Shown: positions 1 through 7,261 of the stretch, one piece after another
Layout: each line of letters opens with the position of its first letter
Numbering within the stretch: the first letter of the stretch is position 1
Source: Enterococcus_K sp051713825
Lineage (GTDB): Bacteria; Bacillota; Bacilli; Lactobacillales; Enterococcaceae
Length of the DNA stretch: 64,000 nucleotides
Direction: 5' to 3'
Assembly (NCBI RefSeq): GCF_051713825.1
Contig: NZ_JBIOQR010000001.1
Coordinates: 3,906,001-3,970,000, forward strand
The notes under the pieces: model-generated
The model's database searches: none
Seen by the model: only the letters and a program-made list of their open reading frames with translations
What the model was told of the DNA's origin: nothing
Translations under genes and position numbers: made by a program

Positions 1-104
1 TGTTCTTTGATCTTATCGTCTAGCTCATCTGCATTTGCAACAAGTGGTCCAGAAAGAATAGCCAAAAGAATGCTGACTGTCACGACTCTCTTCAATTTAA
101 TCAT
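1..104 (-). CDS. SagA/P45-like secreted protein, N-terminal fragment
   Basis: This is the first 34 codons of a gene that runs off the left edge. The start is ATG at 104, preceded by a weak GAGGG. The peptide opens MIKLKRVVTV, continues with a hydrophobic stretch and a likely signal-peptidase site (VANA-DE), then reads ELDDKIKEQ. The complete SagA-like protein encoded at 1094-2416 has the same layout, with ADSLDDQIAEQ after its signal peptide, so this is probably a secreted coiled-coil paralogue, perhaps with an NlpC/P60 hydrolase domain. That domain is outside the window, so the enzymatic role is inferred. A -35-like TTGACT lies about 50 bp upstream. Confidence 0.7.
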   Translation of the reverse strand, partial: MIKLKRVVTVSILLAILSGPLVANADELDDKIKE

Positions 105-526
105 GATTACCCTCACTTTAGTAATAATAAAATTAACAAGATTAAGTTTAGTCAAACAATGTGTGTTTTATGTGAAGATTGCGATTTTCATTAAAAAAAG
201 TGTTATATTTAATCTAATTGACATATAACATAAACTTTTATTACAAGGAAATGACAAACTATAATGATTTTAGGCGTCCAACTGACTTCTTTCTATAGAC
301 TCTTTTTTATAGACTTCCACTTGCTAACTACTCTTCTCTCTAGTCGTAATCTTCACTTTCAGGATACTAAAAATACTAAAGCAGAACAGTTATTAAACTT
401 ATTTAGTAAGCTTTTGCTTACTTATTTTGGATTGAAAATCCCTCCCACTTTGAGCTGTTTTCCATTCTTATCATAAAAACTAATAATGATTTTTTTATAC
501 TCTCTGGTAAAATAGAAAGACAAAAG

Positions 527-913
527 AGGCTGGGGGCATAACTCAAAAAGTTATGCCCATGTTCCTATTTCCCGAATAAACGGTGGGCACAGAAGCAACG
601 CCATCTGCACGTTGTTCCGCTCTCAACAACTTCTACGCATGGGGCATGCTAGAGTTGAAGGTTCAAAAAATAAGCTGAAATTGCTGTGAAACACTATTTA
701 CAAAGTAAATAGATGTAGAACAGTACCTACCTGGTCACAAAAATTTGAAGAGCACCACGTAGGAATCAATCAACATCGAAAGAAAGGCTTTCGTGTTTCT
801 TGTCATTTTCGTGAATCCCCTCTTATTGCTGTAAAACACAACGAAGTATGAGTTGATGTTGCACAGTACCTACCCGGTTCTCGGAGTTAAACACTTCTGT
901 CCCAACCTCATAT
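527..913 (-). repeat. Dispersed intergenic repeat, copy A
   Basis: This segment matches, on the opposite strand, the stretch at 50607-50805. Shared blocks include CGAATAAACGGTGGGCACAG, GCTCTCAACAACTTCTACGC, GCTAGAGTTGAAGGTT, TGAGTTGATGTTGCACAG and CTTCTGTCCCAACCTC. Copy A carries about 150 extra bases between GAAGGTTC and TTATTGCTGT. That insert contains a diverged second copy of the CACAGTACCTACC block. A terminator-like hairpin, GGGCATAACT...AGTTATGCCC, sits at the left end. There is no open frame; it looks like a small non-coding mobile or structured element. Confidence 0.75.
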
Positions 914-1000
914 TATAGAGCCAAAACACTCTAGTCCTGTAAGGCTCATTGATCCTGCCAGATAATGGACAGTGACGACTCTCTTCAATTTCACCTTCAT
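908..1000 (-). pseudogene. Fossil 5' end of a SagA-like gene
   Basis: Read from ATG at 1000, this frame gives MKVKLKRVVTV and then loses similarity, ending at a stop after 30 codons. The same in-frame KLKRVVTV opens the SagA-like gene at 1-104. At DNA level 17 bases (82-98 and 975-991) are identical. The rest of the signal peptide is gone and there is no good ribosome binding site. I infer the remnant of a duplicated copy, broken by the adjacent repeat. Confidence 0.5.
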
Positions 1001-1042
1001 CTATACTCTATGCTAACGCTGATTCGTCTCTCAAAACCTAAA

Positions 1043-1072
1043 AACTCCCGATACAAAATTGTATCGGGAGTT
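1043..1072 (-). terminator. Terminator of sagA
   Basis: Perfect 14-bp inverted arms (AACTCCCGATACAA / TTGTATCGGGAGTT) with a 2-nt centre lie just after the sagA stop. On the minus strand a T-rich run follows. Confidence 0.8.
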
Positions 1073-1093
1073 AATCTTAATCATTAAAATTTC

Positions 1094-2416
1094 TTACATG
1101 CGAACTGCGAAGTCTGGAGCATACCATGCATATGAACCAATTTTTACATTTTCACCTGGTTGTGGTGCATGGATATACTGGCCACCACCTAAGGCAATTG
1201 CTACATGATGAGTGCCTCCTTGAGGACCCCAGAATAATAAATCTCCTGGTTGCGCGTCATTAATAGAGATTCTTGTTCCTGCTGATTCTTGAGGAACTGT
1301 CCAACCACCAATCTCGCGTCCAGTTGCTTGTCTATAAACATAGCTAGTAAACCCAGAACAGTCAAAACCACTTGGTGTTTTTCCGCCCCATACATAAGGT
1401 ACACCAATGTATTTGTAAGCTTCTGCAACAACTGCTGCGCCAGTTCCTGATCCTGCTGGAGGAGTTACTGGTGTAGTTGGTTTTTGTTCCACTACGTTGT
1501 TATCTGGAGTCGTTGGTGTTGACGGTGTCTCACCTACATTACCATCACCTGTACTTGGCTCAGTTTGTGTACCTGTTGACGGATTATCCGTCGGTGTTTC
1601 GCTAGGTGTCGTCCCTTGTTCTGTAGAAGGTGTAGCAGGTGTTTCTGTTTTTTCAGCTGCTTCTTTTTCTGCTTGGGCTGCTGCAGCTGCTCTTGCTTCT
1701 TCTGCACGTTTCGCTTCTTCTTGTACACGTTTTTGTTCAGCAATAGCTGCTTCTTTTTGTTTGTTTAAATCAGATTTTTTATCTTCTGCAGTTGCTTGTT
1801 CAGCAGCTAGAGTTGTTGTCAACACGTTTAGGTCTGCTTGTTTTCCAATAAGCTCGCCTTTTTGGTTTTCTAACTCTGCTTGGTTTGCAGCGATTTCTTC
1901 TAATTGTTTTTTGTTTTCAGCTTGTTTTGCTTCAACATCTTCTTTATCTTGCTTTTGTTGTTCGACTAAATCATTGTTGGCTTGAACGATTGTGTTCATC
2001 GCTTGAACGCGTCCAATTGCATCTGTGAATGAATCAGCATTTAACACAGCATCGATAAAGTTTGAGCTTCCGCCGTTCACTTGTACGTCACGGGCTTGGC
2101 TTGTAATTGCATCTTCACGTTTTGCAATTCGTTCTTTCAAGTTTTCAATCTCCGCTTTTAAGGCATCAGACTTTTTAAATAAATCTTTTTGTTTTGCTAA
2201 TAAGTCTTCTGCTTTTCCGTTGATTGTATCTACTTCTGCTTGTAAAGAACTAATTTGTGATTGAACGTCTGCTTGTTGATTTTGCAAGTCTGAAATTTTT
2301 TGGTTTTGCTCAGCAATTTGATCATCTAAACTATCTGCTGTAGCCACTAATGGGCTTGCAACTGTAGTAAGTGCTAAAGAACAAATCATGACTGTTGACA
2401 ATAAACTCTTTTTCAA
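1094..2416 (-). CDS. sagA: SagA/P45-like secreted NlpC/P60 peptidoglycan hydrolase
   Basis: The 440-aa product has a signal peptide (cleavage likely after ATA near residue 27). A long charged, Gln/Glu-rich coiled coil follows (about 28-250) in the style of PcsB/SagA, then an Ala/Lys/Glu segment, a Thr/Pro/Ser-rich linker (about 255-325) and a C-terminal NlpC/P60 domain. In that domain GFDCSGF supplies the catalytic cysteine (near residue 350), GTHHVAIAL the histidine, and QYIHAP the third polar position. The family cuts stem-peptide bonds in peptidoglycan outside the cell. Translation starts at TTG 2416 behind a strong GGAGG. It is followed by mreD and mreC upstream on the same strand, which fits a role in wall growth and division. 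Confidence 0.9.
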   Translation of the reverse strand: MKKSLLSTVMICSLALTTVASPLVATADSLDDQIAEQNQKISDLQNQQADVQSQISSLQAEVDTINGKAEDLLAKQKDLFKKSDALKAEIENLKERIAKREDAITSQARDVQVNGGSSNFIDAVLNADSFTDAIGRVQAMNTIVQANNDLVEQQKQDKEDVEAKQAENKKQLEEIAANQAELENQKGELIGKQADLNVLTTTLAAEQATAEDKKSDLNKQKEAAIAEQKRVQEEAKRAEEARAAAAAQAEKEAAEKTETPATPSTEQGTTPSETPTDNPSTGTQTEPSTGDGNVGETPSTPTTPDNNVVEQKPTTPVTPPAGSGTGAAVVAEAYKYIGVPYVWGGKTPSGFDCSGFTSYVYRQATGREIGGWTVPQESAGTRISINDAQPGDLLFWGPQGGTHHVAIALGGGQYIHAPQPGENVKIGSYAWYAPDFAVRM

Positions 2417-2651
2417 TGTTTTATTCCTCCGACTGGTTTCATTTATTTATAAAAATCTAAAATTTGTTTAAATCTTTCTTAACAACACTAAGATAATAAC
2501 ATAGCAGTATTTCAGACAGATAATAGTAATATTACAAAAACATTTCATTTCGAATGCCTACGTTTATTATAAAAAACAAGCGTTCCAAAACCCTTGTTAC
2601 ATATAGCTTTGTTTAAATAGAAAAAATTAATATTTTTTCAAAAAAAAGAAG

Positions 2652-3161
2652 CTATTCGATGACGAACAACTTCCTGAATGGAACAATCAACAATACAAAG
2701 AGGCCCATGTTCAAAAGTAGCGTTGGTGCAAGGTACTGTGCAATAAACACACTGCCATCAATAATTGCCAATTTGAATATAAATTGAATCACTAATGAGA
2801 TGACTTCAAAGCTTGTTATAAAGATGATGTAACCAAAAAAGATGGTAAACACATTCGTATTAATCGTTTTGGCTAAAGCATACATACACAATACGGTGAC
2901 TGGTAAAGCAACGGAGAAAATCCCAATCACACCGATATAGTAACTGTCATAAATGATTCCTATAATGATGGTTGTTATAATCATAAAACGTCTTGGTAAA
3001 GTCATACAGCCGCACAAAACGGCCAACAGAAGAATGTGAACATTGGCTAAGTAACCACCATTTGACCAAATCCCGACAGAACGCGTTAATTGTCCGTCAA
3101 TTAACATCAATAAGAAAAAAACGGCAGGCGCGTAATATTTAACATATTCTTTTCGTAACAT
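2652..3161 (-). CDS. mreD: Rod-shape determining membrane protein MreD
   Basis: The 169-aa protein has about five hydrophobic membrane spans and very little soluble sequence, as expected of MreD (usually 160-180 aa). It begins with ATG 3161, and its ribosome binding site (GGGGAAGGA) is formed by the last codons of mreC four bases away, so the two genes are translationally linked. MreD acts with MreC in the elongation machinery for peripheral peptidoglycan synthesis; ovoid cocci keep mreCD even without mreB. The assignment rests on the position after mreC plus the membrane profile, since MreD sequences diverge widely. Confidence 0.88.
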   Translation of the reverse strand: MLRKEYVKYYAPAVFFLLMLIDGQLTRSVGIWSNGGYLANVHILLLAVLCGCMTLPRRFMIITTIIIGIIYDSYYIGVIGIFSVALPVTVLCMYALAKTINTNVFTIFFGYIIFITSFEVISLVIQFIFKLAIIDGSVFIAQYLAPTLLLNMGLFVLLIVPFRKLFVIE

Positions 3162-3165
3162 AGCT

Positions 3166-4023
3166 TTATCCTTCCCCTGCTAAACGTTTGATGATTGTGA
3201 CGACTGAAATATCATACATCTCTGCATAAGGTTTGACGTAAACTTGGCGATCTAAGCCGAAACTATCGGGTTCAATTTTGACCACTGTGCCAATCTGCAA
3301 ATCTGCTGGAGAATTGCCACCTAGCCCTGAGGTTTGAACAACATCGCCCTCTTTGATTTTAGTATTCCCTGTTAATTGTGTGACGATCAACGTTTTTGTT
3401 TTTTCATCATAATTTCGTAATAAGCCAAACGCGTCTCCTTCTTTGGAACTAATCTTTATCGGAAAATGATTAGAGTTTTCGTTTCCGGAGGTCAGTAATT
3501 CAATTTTTGAGGAGCCTATATTGACTTCTGTTACACGGCCAATTAATCCATGACCAGACATGACTGCCATATTGACTTCTACACCATCTGCTGTCCCTTT
3601 ATCGACAATTAACGTGTCTTGCCAACTGTCAGGAGAACGTGTTACGACATTTGCTGTAACTTTTTCGTAACTAGTTAGTGTCTGATTTAAAGAAAGTTCT
3701 TCTTTTAGGGAGGCAATCTCTTTTTCGTTGTTATTATTTTTTTGTTTCATCACATCATAATCATCCAGCTTCTTTTTCAACTGCTCATTTTCGCTGTACG
3801 TATTAAATAAATTTTCAATAGATGCGGCACTATTCTTTATAAAACGACCTGGCGTGGACACCACTTTATCAACCACGGACACCGTGTCATTCATAATCGC
3901 TTGGACAATATTGGTTTTTCCATCATTCGCTCGTTTGGCAGCCGTTATACTGATAACAGTCACCACAAGAATGACGATAATTAACGTGATAATTATATTT
4001 TTATTGGGGTTGAATTTCTTCAC
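3166..4023 (-). CDS. mreC: Cell shape-determining protein MreC
   Basis: The 285-aa protein has one N-terminal membrane anchor (about 10-30), a coiled coil (about 75-115, ending KEELSLNQTL) and the MreC beta-barrel domain with typical strings such as NVVTRSPDSWQDTLIVDKG, GLIGRVTEV and GDVVQTSGLGG. MreC forms the extracytoplasmic scaffold for wall-synthesis enzymes. The start is GTG 4023 with GAGGTG upstream. mreD follows within 5 bp. The expected upstream neighbour (mreB or another housekeeping gene) is missing; an accessory island begins immediately behind this gene. Confidence 0.93.
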   Translation of the reverse strand: MKKFNPNKNIIITLIIVILVVTVISITAAKRANDGKTNIVQAIMNDTVSVVDKVVSTPGRFIKNSAASIENLFNTYSENEQLKKKLDDYDVMKQKNNNNEKEIASLKEELSLNQTLTSYEKVTANVVTRSPDSWQDTLIVDKGTADGVEVNMAVMSGHGLIGRVTEVNIGSSKIELLTSGNENSNHFPIKISSKEGDAFGLLRNYDEKTKTLIVTQLTGNTKIKEGDVVQTSGLGGNSPADLQIGTVVKIEPDSFGLDRQVYVKPYAEMYDISVVTIIKRLAGEG

Positions 4024-4077
4024 AAGAACACCTCGAATTATTTAAACTGATAACCCTCATTCTACCACTAATTATTC

Positions 4078-4260
4078 TTAAACAAAAGAAAAGTAAATGT
4101 TCTTAAGTTTTTTTTTAGTAAATAGGAAAAAGAGGTTACTGCATAAAAATATAACAACTGATACTATTTTAACTACGGGAACTATATTGAATAGAAACAT
4201 TGAGCAAACAACTATCATAGCAATCAGTGATATAAAAAGTACTTGAAAAACATTTTTCAA
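4078..4260 (-). CDS. Small two-span membrane protein, unknown
   Basis: This is a 60-aa protein starting at TTG 4260, supported by a strong AGGAGG 9 nt upstream. It is nearly all hydrophobic: one span at about residues 5-25, a second at about 28-47, then a basic tail (TKKKLKNIY). I do not recognise a family. It lies 32 bp downstream of another tiny membrane-protein gene on the same strand and probably shares its transcript. Small paired membrane proteins of this kind are often bacteriocin immunity or phage-related genes, but nothing here proves that. Confidence 0.6.
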   Translation of the reverse strand: MKNVFQVLFISLIAMIVVCSMFLFNIVPVVKIVSVVIFLCSNLFFLFTKKKLKNIYFSFV

Positions 4261-4292
4261 AATAAATTCCTCCTAATCTTTTTTGAGAACTA

Positions 4293-4433
4293 TCATCTCG
4301 TGCTCAACATAGCATAGATGAGCCATGCAGTTGCCACTACTAACCCTATGATAATTGGGCTAAAAATCAACATAACCATCCCTAAAATCATTTTATCAAT
4401 TGGCAAATCTTCTTTTTGATTTTTATCGTTCAC
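4293..4433 (-). CDS. 46-aa single-span membrane protein, unknown
   Basis: The frame runs from GTG 4433 (AAAGAGGT 6 nt upstream) to TGA at 4293. The peptide begins VNDKNQKEDLPIDKM, followed by one hydrophobic span of about 27 residues (residues 16-42), and ends MLSTR. It is too short for most gene callers, but it has a proper binding site and a leader region homologous to that of the small membrane gene at 6252-6446. It sits just upstream of the 60-aa membrane-protein gene. The function is unknown. Confidence 0.55.
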   Translation of the reverse strand: MNDKNQKEDLPIDKMILGMVMLIFSPIIIGLVVATAWLIYAMLSTR

Positions 4434-4435
4434 GC

Positions 4436-4570
4436 TTTACCTCTTTCAATAGTTTTTGCGAATCCGAGCAAATGTCGCACAAGAGACACGTACGTCGGTA
4501 CTAAAACCCGAATGATATTCGCCTTCAGTAATTTCCGCTGTTCGGAATTAATCGTTTTTAAGAATTTCGT
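4436..4570 (-). repeat. Homologous leader module, copy 1
   Basis: About 130 bp aligns with 6450-6590. Shared blocks, written on the plus strand, are ACCTCTTTC, GTTTTTGCGAATC, GGTACTAAAAC, CGAATGAT and TGTTCGGAATTAATC. Both copies lie directly upstream of a small membrane-protein gene and overlap the end of the preceding gene, which suggests a duplicated regulatory or gene-start module. Confidence 0.7.
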
Positions 4571-4784
4571 CAAATTCCTGTTCACTAATTTCTACGGCTT
4601 TTCCATTTGTAAAATATTTTTTGTAGTCCACAACTATAAATTTTCGAAAAGGTGCATTTTCTTCTATTTTAAAGACTAGTTCTTTACTTTGACTTAAACC
4701 TACTGATAAAAAATTATTCATTCCGAACAGATCATCAGTATTAAAGATATTACAAAAATGCACTTTAACGGCTACTTGTTTCAA
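4548..4784 (-). CDS. 78-aa protein of unknown function, possibly 5'-truncated
   Basis: The protein begins (TTG 4784) exactly where the IS200-like remnant ends and reads LKQVAVKVHFCNIFNTDD, later VFKIEENAPFRKFIVVDY, and ends EQEFDEILKND. It looks like a genuine soluble protein, with mixed alpha/beta composition and an acidic tail. There is no recognisable ribosome binding site before the TTG, and the same frame is open a few codons further into the insertion remnant. I infer it may have lost its original start to the insertion. No family is recognised. Confidence 0.5.
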   Translation of the reverse strand: MKQVAVKVHFCNIFNTDDLFGMNNFLSVGLSQSKELVFKIEENAPFRKFIVVDYKKYFTNGKAVEISEQEFDEILKND

Positions 4785-4984
4785 TTTTTTTGTTTTACAG
4801 GTAACAAATACTCATGTTCAAATAAGTTCATCAAGTTTCCTCCTACTGATAGCTTTCGAAGAATTTTACCAATATCTCTTCTCAACTGTCCATAGATTAC
4901 CTTTCTCCTATATTTTGGAGTAAAAACAATGTGATACTTACAATTCCAGCGAGTATGTTCTAAACTTTTATCGTCATTAGACAT
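4781..4984 (-). pseudogene. Truncated IS200-like TnpA transposase
   Basis: ATG 4984 begins MSNDDKSLEHTRWNCKYHI, then VFTPKYRRKVIYGQLR, which is the family's N-terminus (family length about 150 aa). After RKL the sequence jumps to unrelated residues and ends at LLPVKQKN. The HUH histidine pair and the catalytic tyrosine are therefore absent. An internal deletion has removed the middle and C-terminus, so it cannot be active. Confidence 0.85.
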
Positions 4985-5133
4985 AAAGAAACTCCTTTCG
5001 GGTTGAAATAGCGGTTGGTAGCCTCTATTTAGTATACCGAAAGGAGTTTCTTATCGCTAAAGCTACTTCATCCACGCGCAGTACGCGTGTTTTTTTTTGT
5101 TTCAATCCTTTGGGATTGAAACTGACTAAAGTC
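4781..5133 (-). mobile_element. Decayed IS200/IS605-family element
   Basis: A truncated TnpA frame (4781-4984) is preceded by the signature end structures of the family. A 16-bp inverted repeat (4986-5001 / 5038-5053) folds the 5' leader and hides the AAAGGAG binding site. A CACGCG...CGCGTG hairpin (5073-5089) is followed by a run of T on the plus strand. A TTTCAATCC...GGATTGAAA hairpin lies at 5100-5121. These resemble IS200 left-end secondary structures. The right end and most of the transposase are missing. Confidence 0.75.
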
Positions 5134-5141
5134 AATAATAT

Positions 5142-5187
5142 AAAAGATAAGTTATACCTTAATTATTTAAGGTATAACTTATCTTTT
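5142..5187. terminator. Perfect 21-bp AT-rich hairpin
   Basis: Two perfect 21-nt arms (beginning AAAAGATAAGTTATACC) surround a TTAT loop. The arms carry A-runs and T-runs at both ends, so this may stop transcription in both directions between the IS200 remnant and the hydrolase region. Confidence 0.65.
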
Positions 5188-5207
5188 GTTTGTTTAGTCT
5201 TAAAATA

Positions 5208-5370
5208 TTATATAGACTCTAAAAAAATCATTTGAGCAGAAGTAATTCTAAAATCATAATTTGTCATTCCGGTATTCGTCCATGGTAACTCTTCTTTCCC
5301 TGTTAGATAACGTTTTATATCCATTGGTTGAATGAGAAGGACGATAACTGAAGAGATACCAAAAAATCAC
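5208..5370 (-). pseudogene. C-terminal gene fragment, unknown
   Basis: One frame reads FFGISSVIVLLIQPMDI, then KRYLTGKEELPWTNTGMTNY, then DFRITSAQMIFLESI and a stop. The composition is protein-like (one hydrophobic strand, then a polar tail), but the frame is closed by TGA just upstream and has no start. I infer the tail of a lost membrane protein. No family is recognised. Confidence 0.4.
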
Positions 5371-5411
5371 TCATTTTTTGAAATTATCTAATAAATTTTT
5401 GCTACTATTTT

Positions 5412-6032
5412 TTATGAAATAAAGTTATTGATTATATCTGAAAATATTAAAGGCTTATTTTTATTTAACTCGTGTTTACCATCGTAGATTTTATGGAATT
5501 CTGAATTTTTTATCAGGCGACTCATTTTCACAGAATGCTTCAAGTTAATTTTATCATCTTCTCCGCATATTATTAAAGTTGACTTTGCTAATTTAGGTAA
5601 CTGATGTTCTAAATTAGTATGCATAGAGTTCATAAAATGAATAACTTGTCTCCGATTTAAACCTATTTTTTTAAATTGAGATTTAGGTAAAATTAGAAGT
5701 ACCATTAATTGAATAAAGTTAATAAAACGAGGAATAGGCTTATAAATTCCCCCTGCTACAATAATTCCTTTGAGGTTTGCATTATTTTTTTGGGTAGCAT
5801 ACATCAAAGCTAATAAACCACCCAAAGATAATCCACATAAAAAGAAAGGCTCTTCTATTTTATCCAGCTCATTTTCTATAGTTTTATACAAATCATTCAA
5901 TGTAAAAAATTCGTTTAGGTCGTTATGTTCAAATAAATTCCAAATAAGAATATCTGCACTCACATTATTTATAAATTCCTCCCAATCATTTGAATTCTGC
6001 CCAAATCCATGTAATATAACTAGTTTAGTCAT
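5412..6032 (-). CDS. Alpha/beta hydrolase
   Basis: The 206-aa protein has a complete alpha/beta-hydrolase pattern: the oxyanion motif HGFGQN at residues 8-13, the nucleophile elbow CGLSLGG with Ser69, the acid in GEDD (about 159) and the histidine in DGKHELN (His187). A hydrophobic helix (about 105-116) may form the lid. The family hydrolyses esters, peptides or lactones; no substrate can be named from sequence. The start is ATG 6032 with AAAGGA upstream. It stands alone within the accessory island, flanked by gene fragments. Confidence 0.8.
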   Translation of the reverse strand: MTKLVILHGFGQNSNDWEEFINNVSADILIWNLFEHNDLNEFFTLNDLYKTIENELDKIEEPFFLCGLSLGGLLALMYATQKNNANLKGIIVAGGIYKPIPRFINFIQLMVLLILPKSQFKKIGLNRRQVIHFMNSMHTNLEHQLPKLAKSTLIICGEDDKINLKHSVKMSRLIKNSEFHKIYDGKHELNKNKPLIFSDIINNFIS

Positions 6033-6122
6033 AATATAATCCTTTCAATGTATTCAATTTTTAATTATTTATTTAATTGTAACATGAACTAGCTTGGTAC
6101 AACGCTATTTATGTGAAATAAA

Positions 6123-6262
6123 TCAATTAAGAAATAATCGTTTTTGATGTTGTTCGGATAAATAAGCTTGTCCAACTACCAGCTGTAAATTGTCATTCGT
6201 CTTTAAGGGGAATCACCTGGAAGATTCACAGCATTTTCCCGAGAACTTTCTCTAAGATTCCG
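6123..6262 (-). pseudogene. Short degenerate coding remnant
   Basis: Two adjacent frames look like pieces of one broken protein: NLRESSRENAVNLPGDSP, and after a one-base shift LKTNDNLQLVVGQAYLSEQ ending in KRLFLN and a stop. It overlaps the end of the 64-aa membrane gene. The family is not recognised and support is weak. Confidence 0.3.
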
Positions 6263-6446
6263 AACCATCTTTTTGAGAAAACTTCTTAGCATTTTTTTTA
6301 TATTCTAAGACAAAACCGAGTGCATTTATAAATGTAACAAGTAGCATTCCCCACCCAAAATAAGATAAGTTACTATTCTCTAAATAGATACCTAAAACAT
6401 TAAGAATTGCTCCAATAATTGATAAAATTGCATTACTAGTTTTCAT
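6252..6446 (-). CDS. 64-aa two-span membrane protein, unknown
   Basis: ATG 6446 is preceded by AAAGAGGT. The product has two hydrophobic segments (about residues 5-22 and 28-47, with SYFGWGMLLVTF in the second) and a charged tail rich in Lys and Ser. It is preceded by the same homologous leader as the tiny membrane gene at 4293-4433, although the proteins themselves are not alike. Such genes are common in phage and bacteriocin islands, but I cannot assign a function. Confidence 0.6.
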   Translation of the reverse strand: MKTSNAILSIIGAILNVLGIYLENSNLSYFGWGMLLVTFINALGFVLEYKKNAKKFSQKDGSES

Positions 6447-6449
6447 TTT

Positions 6450-6592
6450 TTGACCTCTTTCTCATTGTTTTTGCGAATCTGAACAAACGGTGCACCAAAT
6501 TAAACATAATGGTACTAAAACTCGAATGATTTTCAGCTTTAGGAATTTGAAATGTTCGGAATTAATCCTTTTTGAGAATAATTAATATCAAC
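6450..6592 (-). repeat. Homologous leader module, copy 2
   Basis: This is the partner of the module at 4436-4570, with the same order of conserved blocks. It fills the gap between the HEPN gene and the 64-aa membrane gene. Confidence 0.7.
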
Positions 6593-6598
6593 TGTTCA

Positions 6599-7207
6599 TC
6601 ATTCAAATAATAAGTTCAAATCACATTGTATACTATCTTCTATAGAAATATTTTTGTTTTCAAGTAGTAGCTTTAAATAGTTAGTAACTCTAAAAACATA
6701 ATCACTTAAATCATATAAGTCTTTATAAGTGAAATTTCCGATAACATTTTGACTATTCTTTGAAATATGAACATCGTTATGAGCAATGACTTTGTCTCTG
6801 TATTTCTTAATTTCTTCTACTTTTGGTAATTGTGAGTCAAGTTCATTTTTAAAACTATTCAATTGCTTTTTTACTGATTGGAAAGTGATCTTATTAAGGT
6901 CACGAAATTCATCATCTGTAATTGCTACATAATGATTATTTATCTTTTTCGCATTATTTATTGCTGTATTCAAATGGTTATGAATGTTATATTTTCCATT
7001 TTGATCATAACTACGACAAATCGTAGATATATAAGTGAATCGTAGACAGTAATATGAACTATTGAAAAATTTCCATGCTTTTTTAAATTCATTATAGTTT
7101 GTAGATTTTAGATTAATAATTGCTTGCATACTATTCAGATACCTTTTTACATTAATCCCTTCTCTTAAAAGAAATTCGTTTCGTTCTTTAATCTCATCAA
7201 TATTCAT
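6599..7207 (-). CDS. HEPN-domain protein, AbiU2-like
   Basis: The 202-aa, all-helical protein contains KKYRDKVIAHND around residues 135-145. Arg137 and His143 fit the R-x(4-6)-H signature of HEPN ribonuclease-like domains, and the wording RDKVIAHND is characteristic of the AbiU2 group. AbiU2 is one half of a lactococcal abortive-infection system; related HEPN proteins act as toxins or RNA-binding partners. No AbiU1-like partner or antitoxin is adjacent: the neighbours are a small membrane gene and a serine recombinase. The start is ATG 7207 with AAAGGA 10 nt upstream. A defence role is inference; the fold call is moderately sure. Confidence 0.65.
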   Translation of the reverse strand: MNIDEIKERNEFLLREGINVKRYLNSMQAIINLKSTNYNEFKKAWKFFNSSYYCLRFTYISTICRSYDQNGKYNIHNHLNTAINNAKKINNHYVAITDDEFRDLNKITFQSVKKQLNSFKNELDSQLPKVEEIKKYRDKVIAHNDVHISKNSQNVIGNFTYKDLYDLSDYVFRVTNYLKLLLENKNISIEDSIQCDLNLLFE

Positions 7208-7261
7208 ATGTCAGTATTCCTTTCACTTCTTGTTGGTTTATTTTAGATATCAAGCATGCAA

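Larger units (their letters stand above)
105..1093. other. Gene-free stretch between two SagA-like genes
   Basis: I see no convincing gene here. The left part is AT-rich promoter DNA for the SagA-like fragment. From about 527 to 913 there is a copy of a dispersed repeat, then a fossil SagA start (908-1000), then the sagA terminator (1043-1072). Confidence 0.7.

Noticed and set aside
1497..1985. 162-codon plus-strand frame within sagA
   Set aside because: It is antisense to the coiled-coil and linker coding region, which has biased codons. No start signals.
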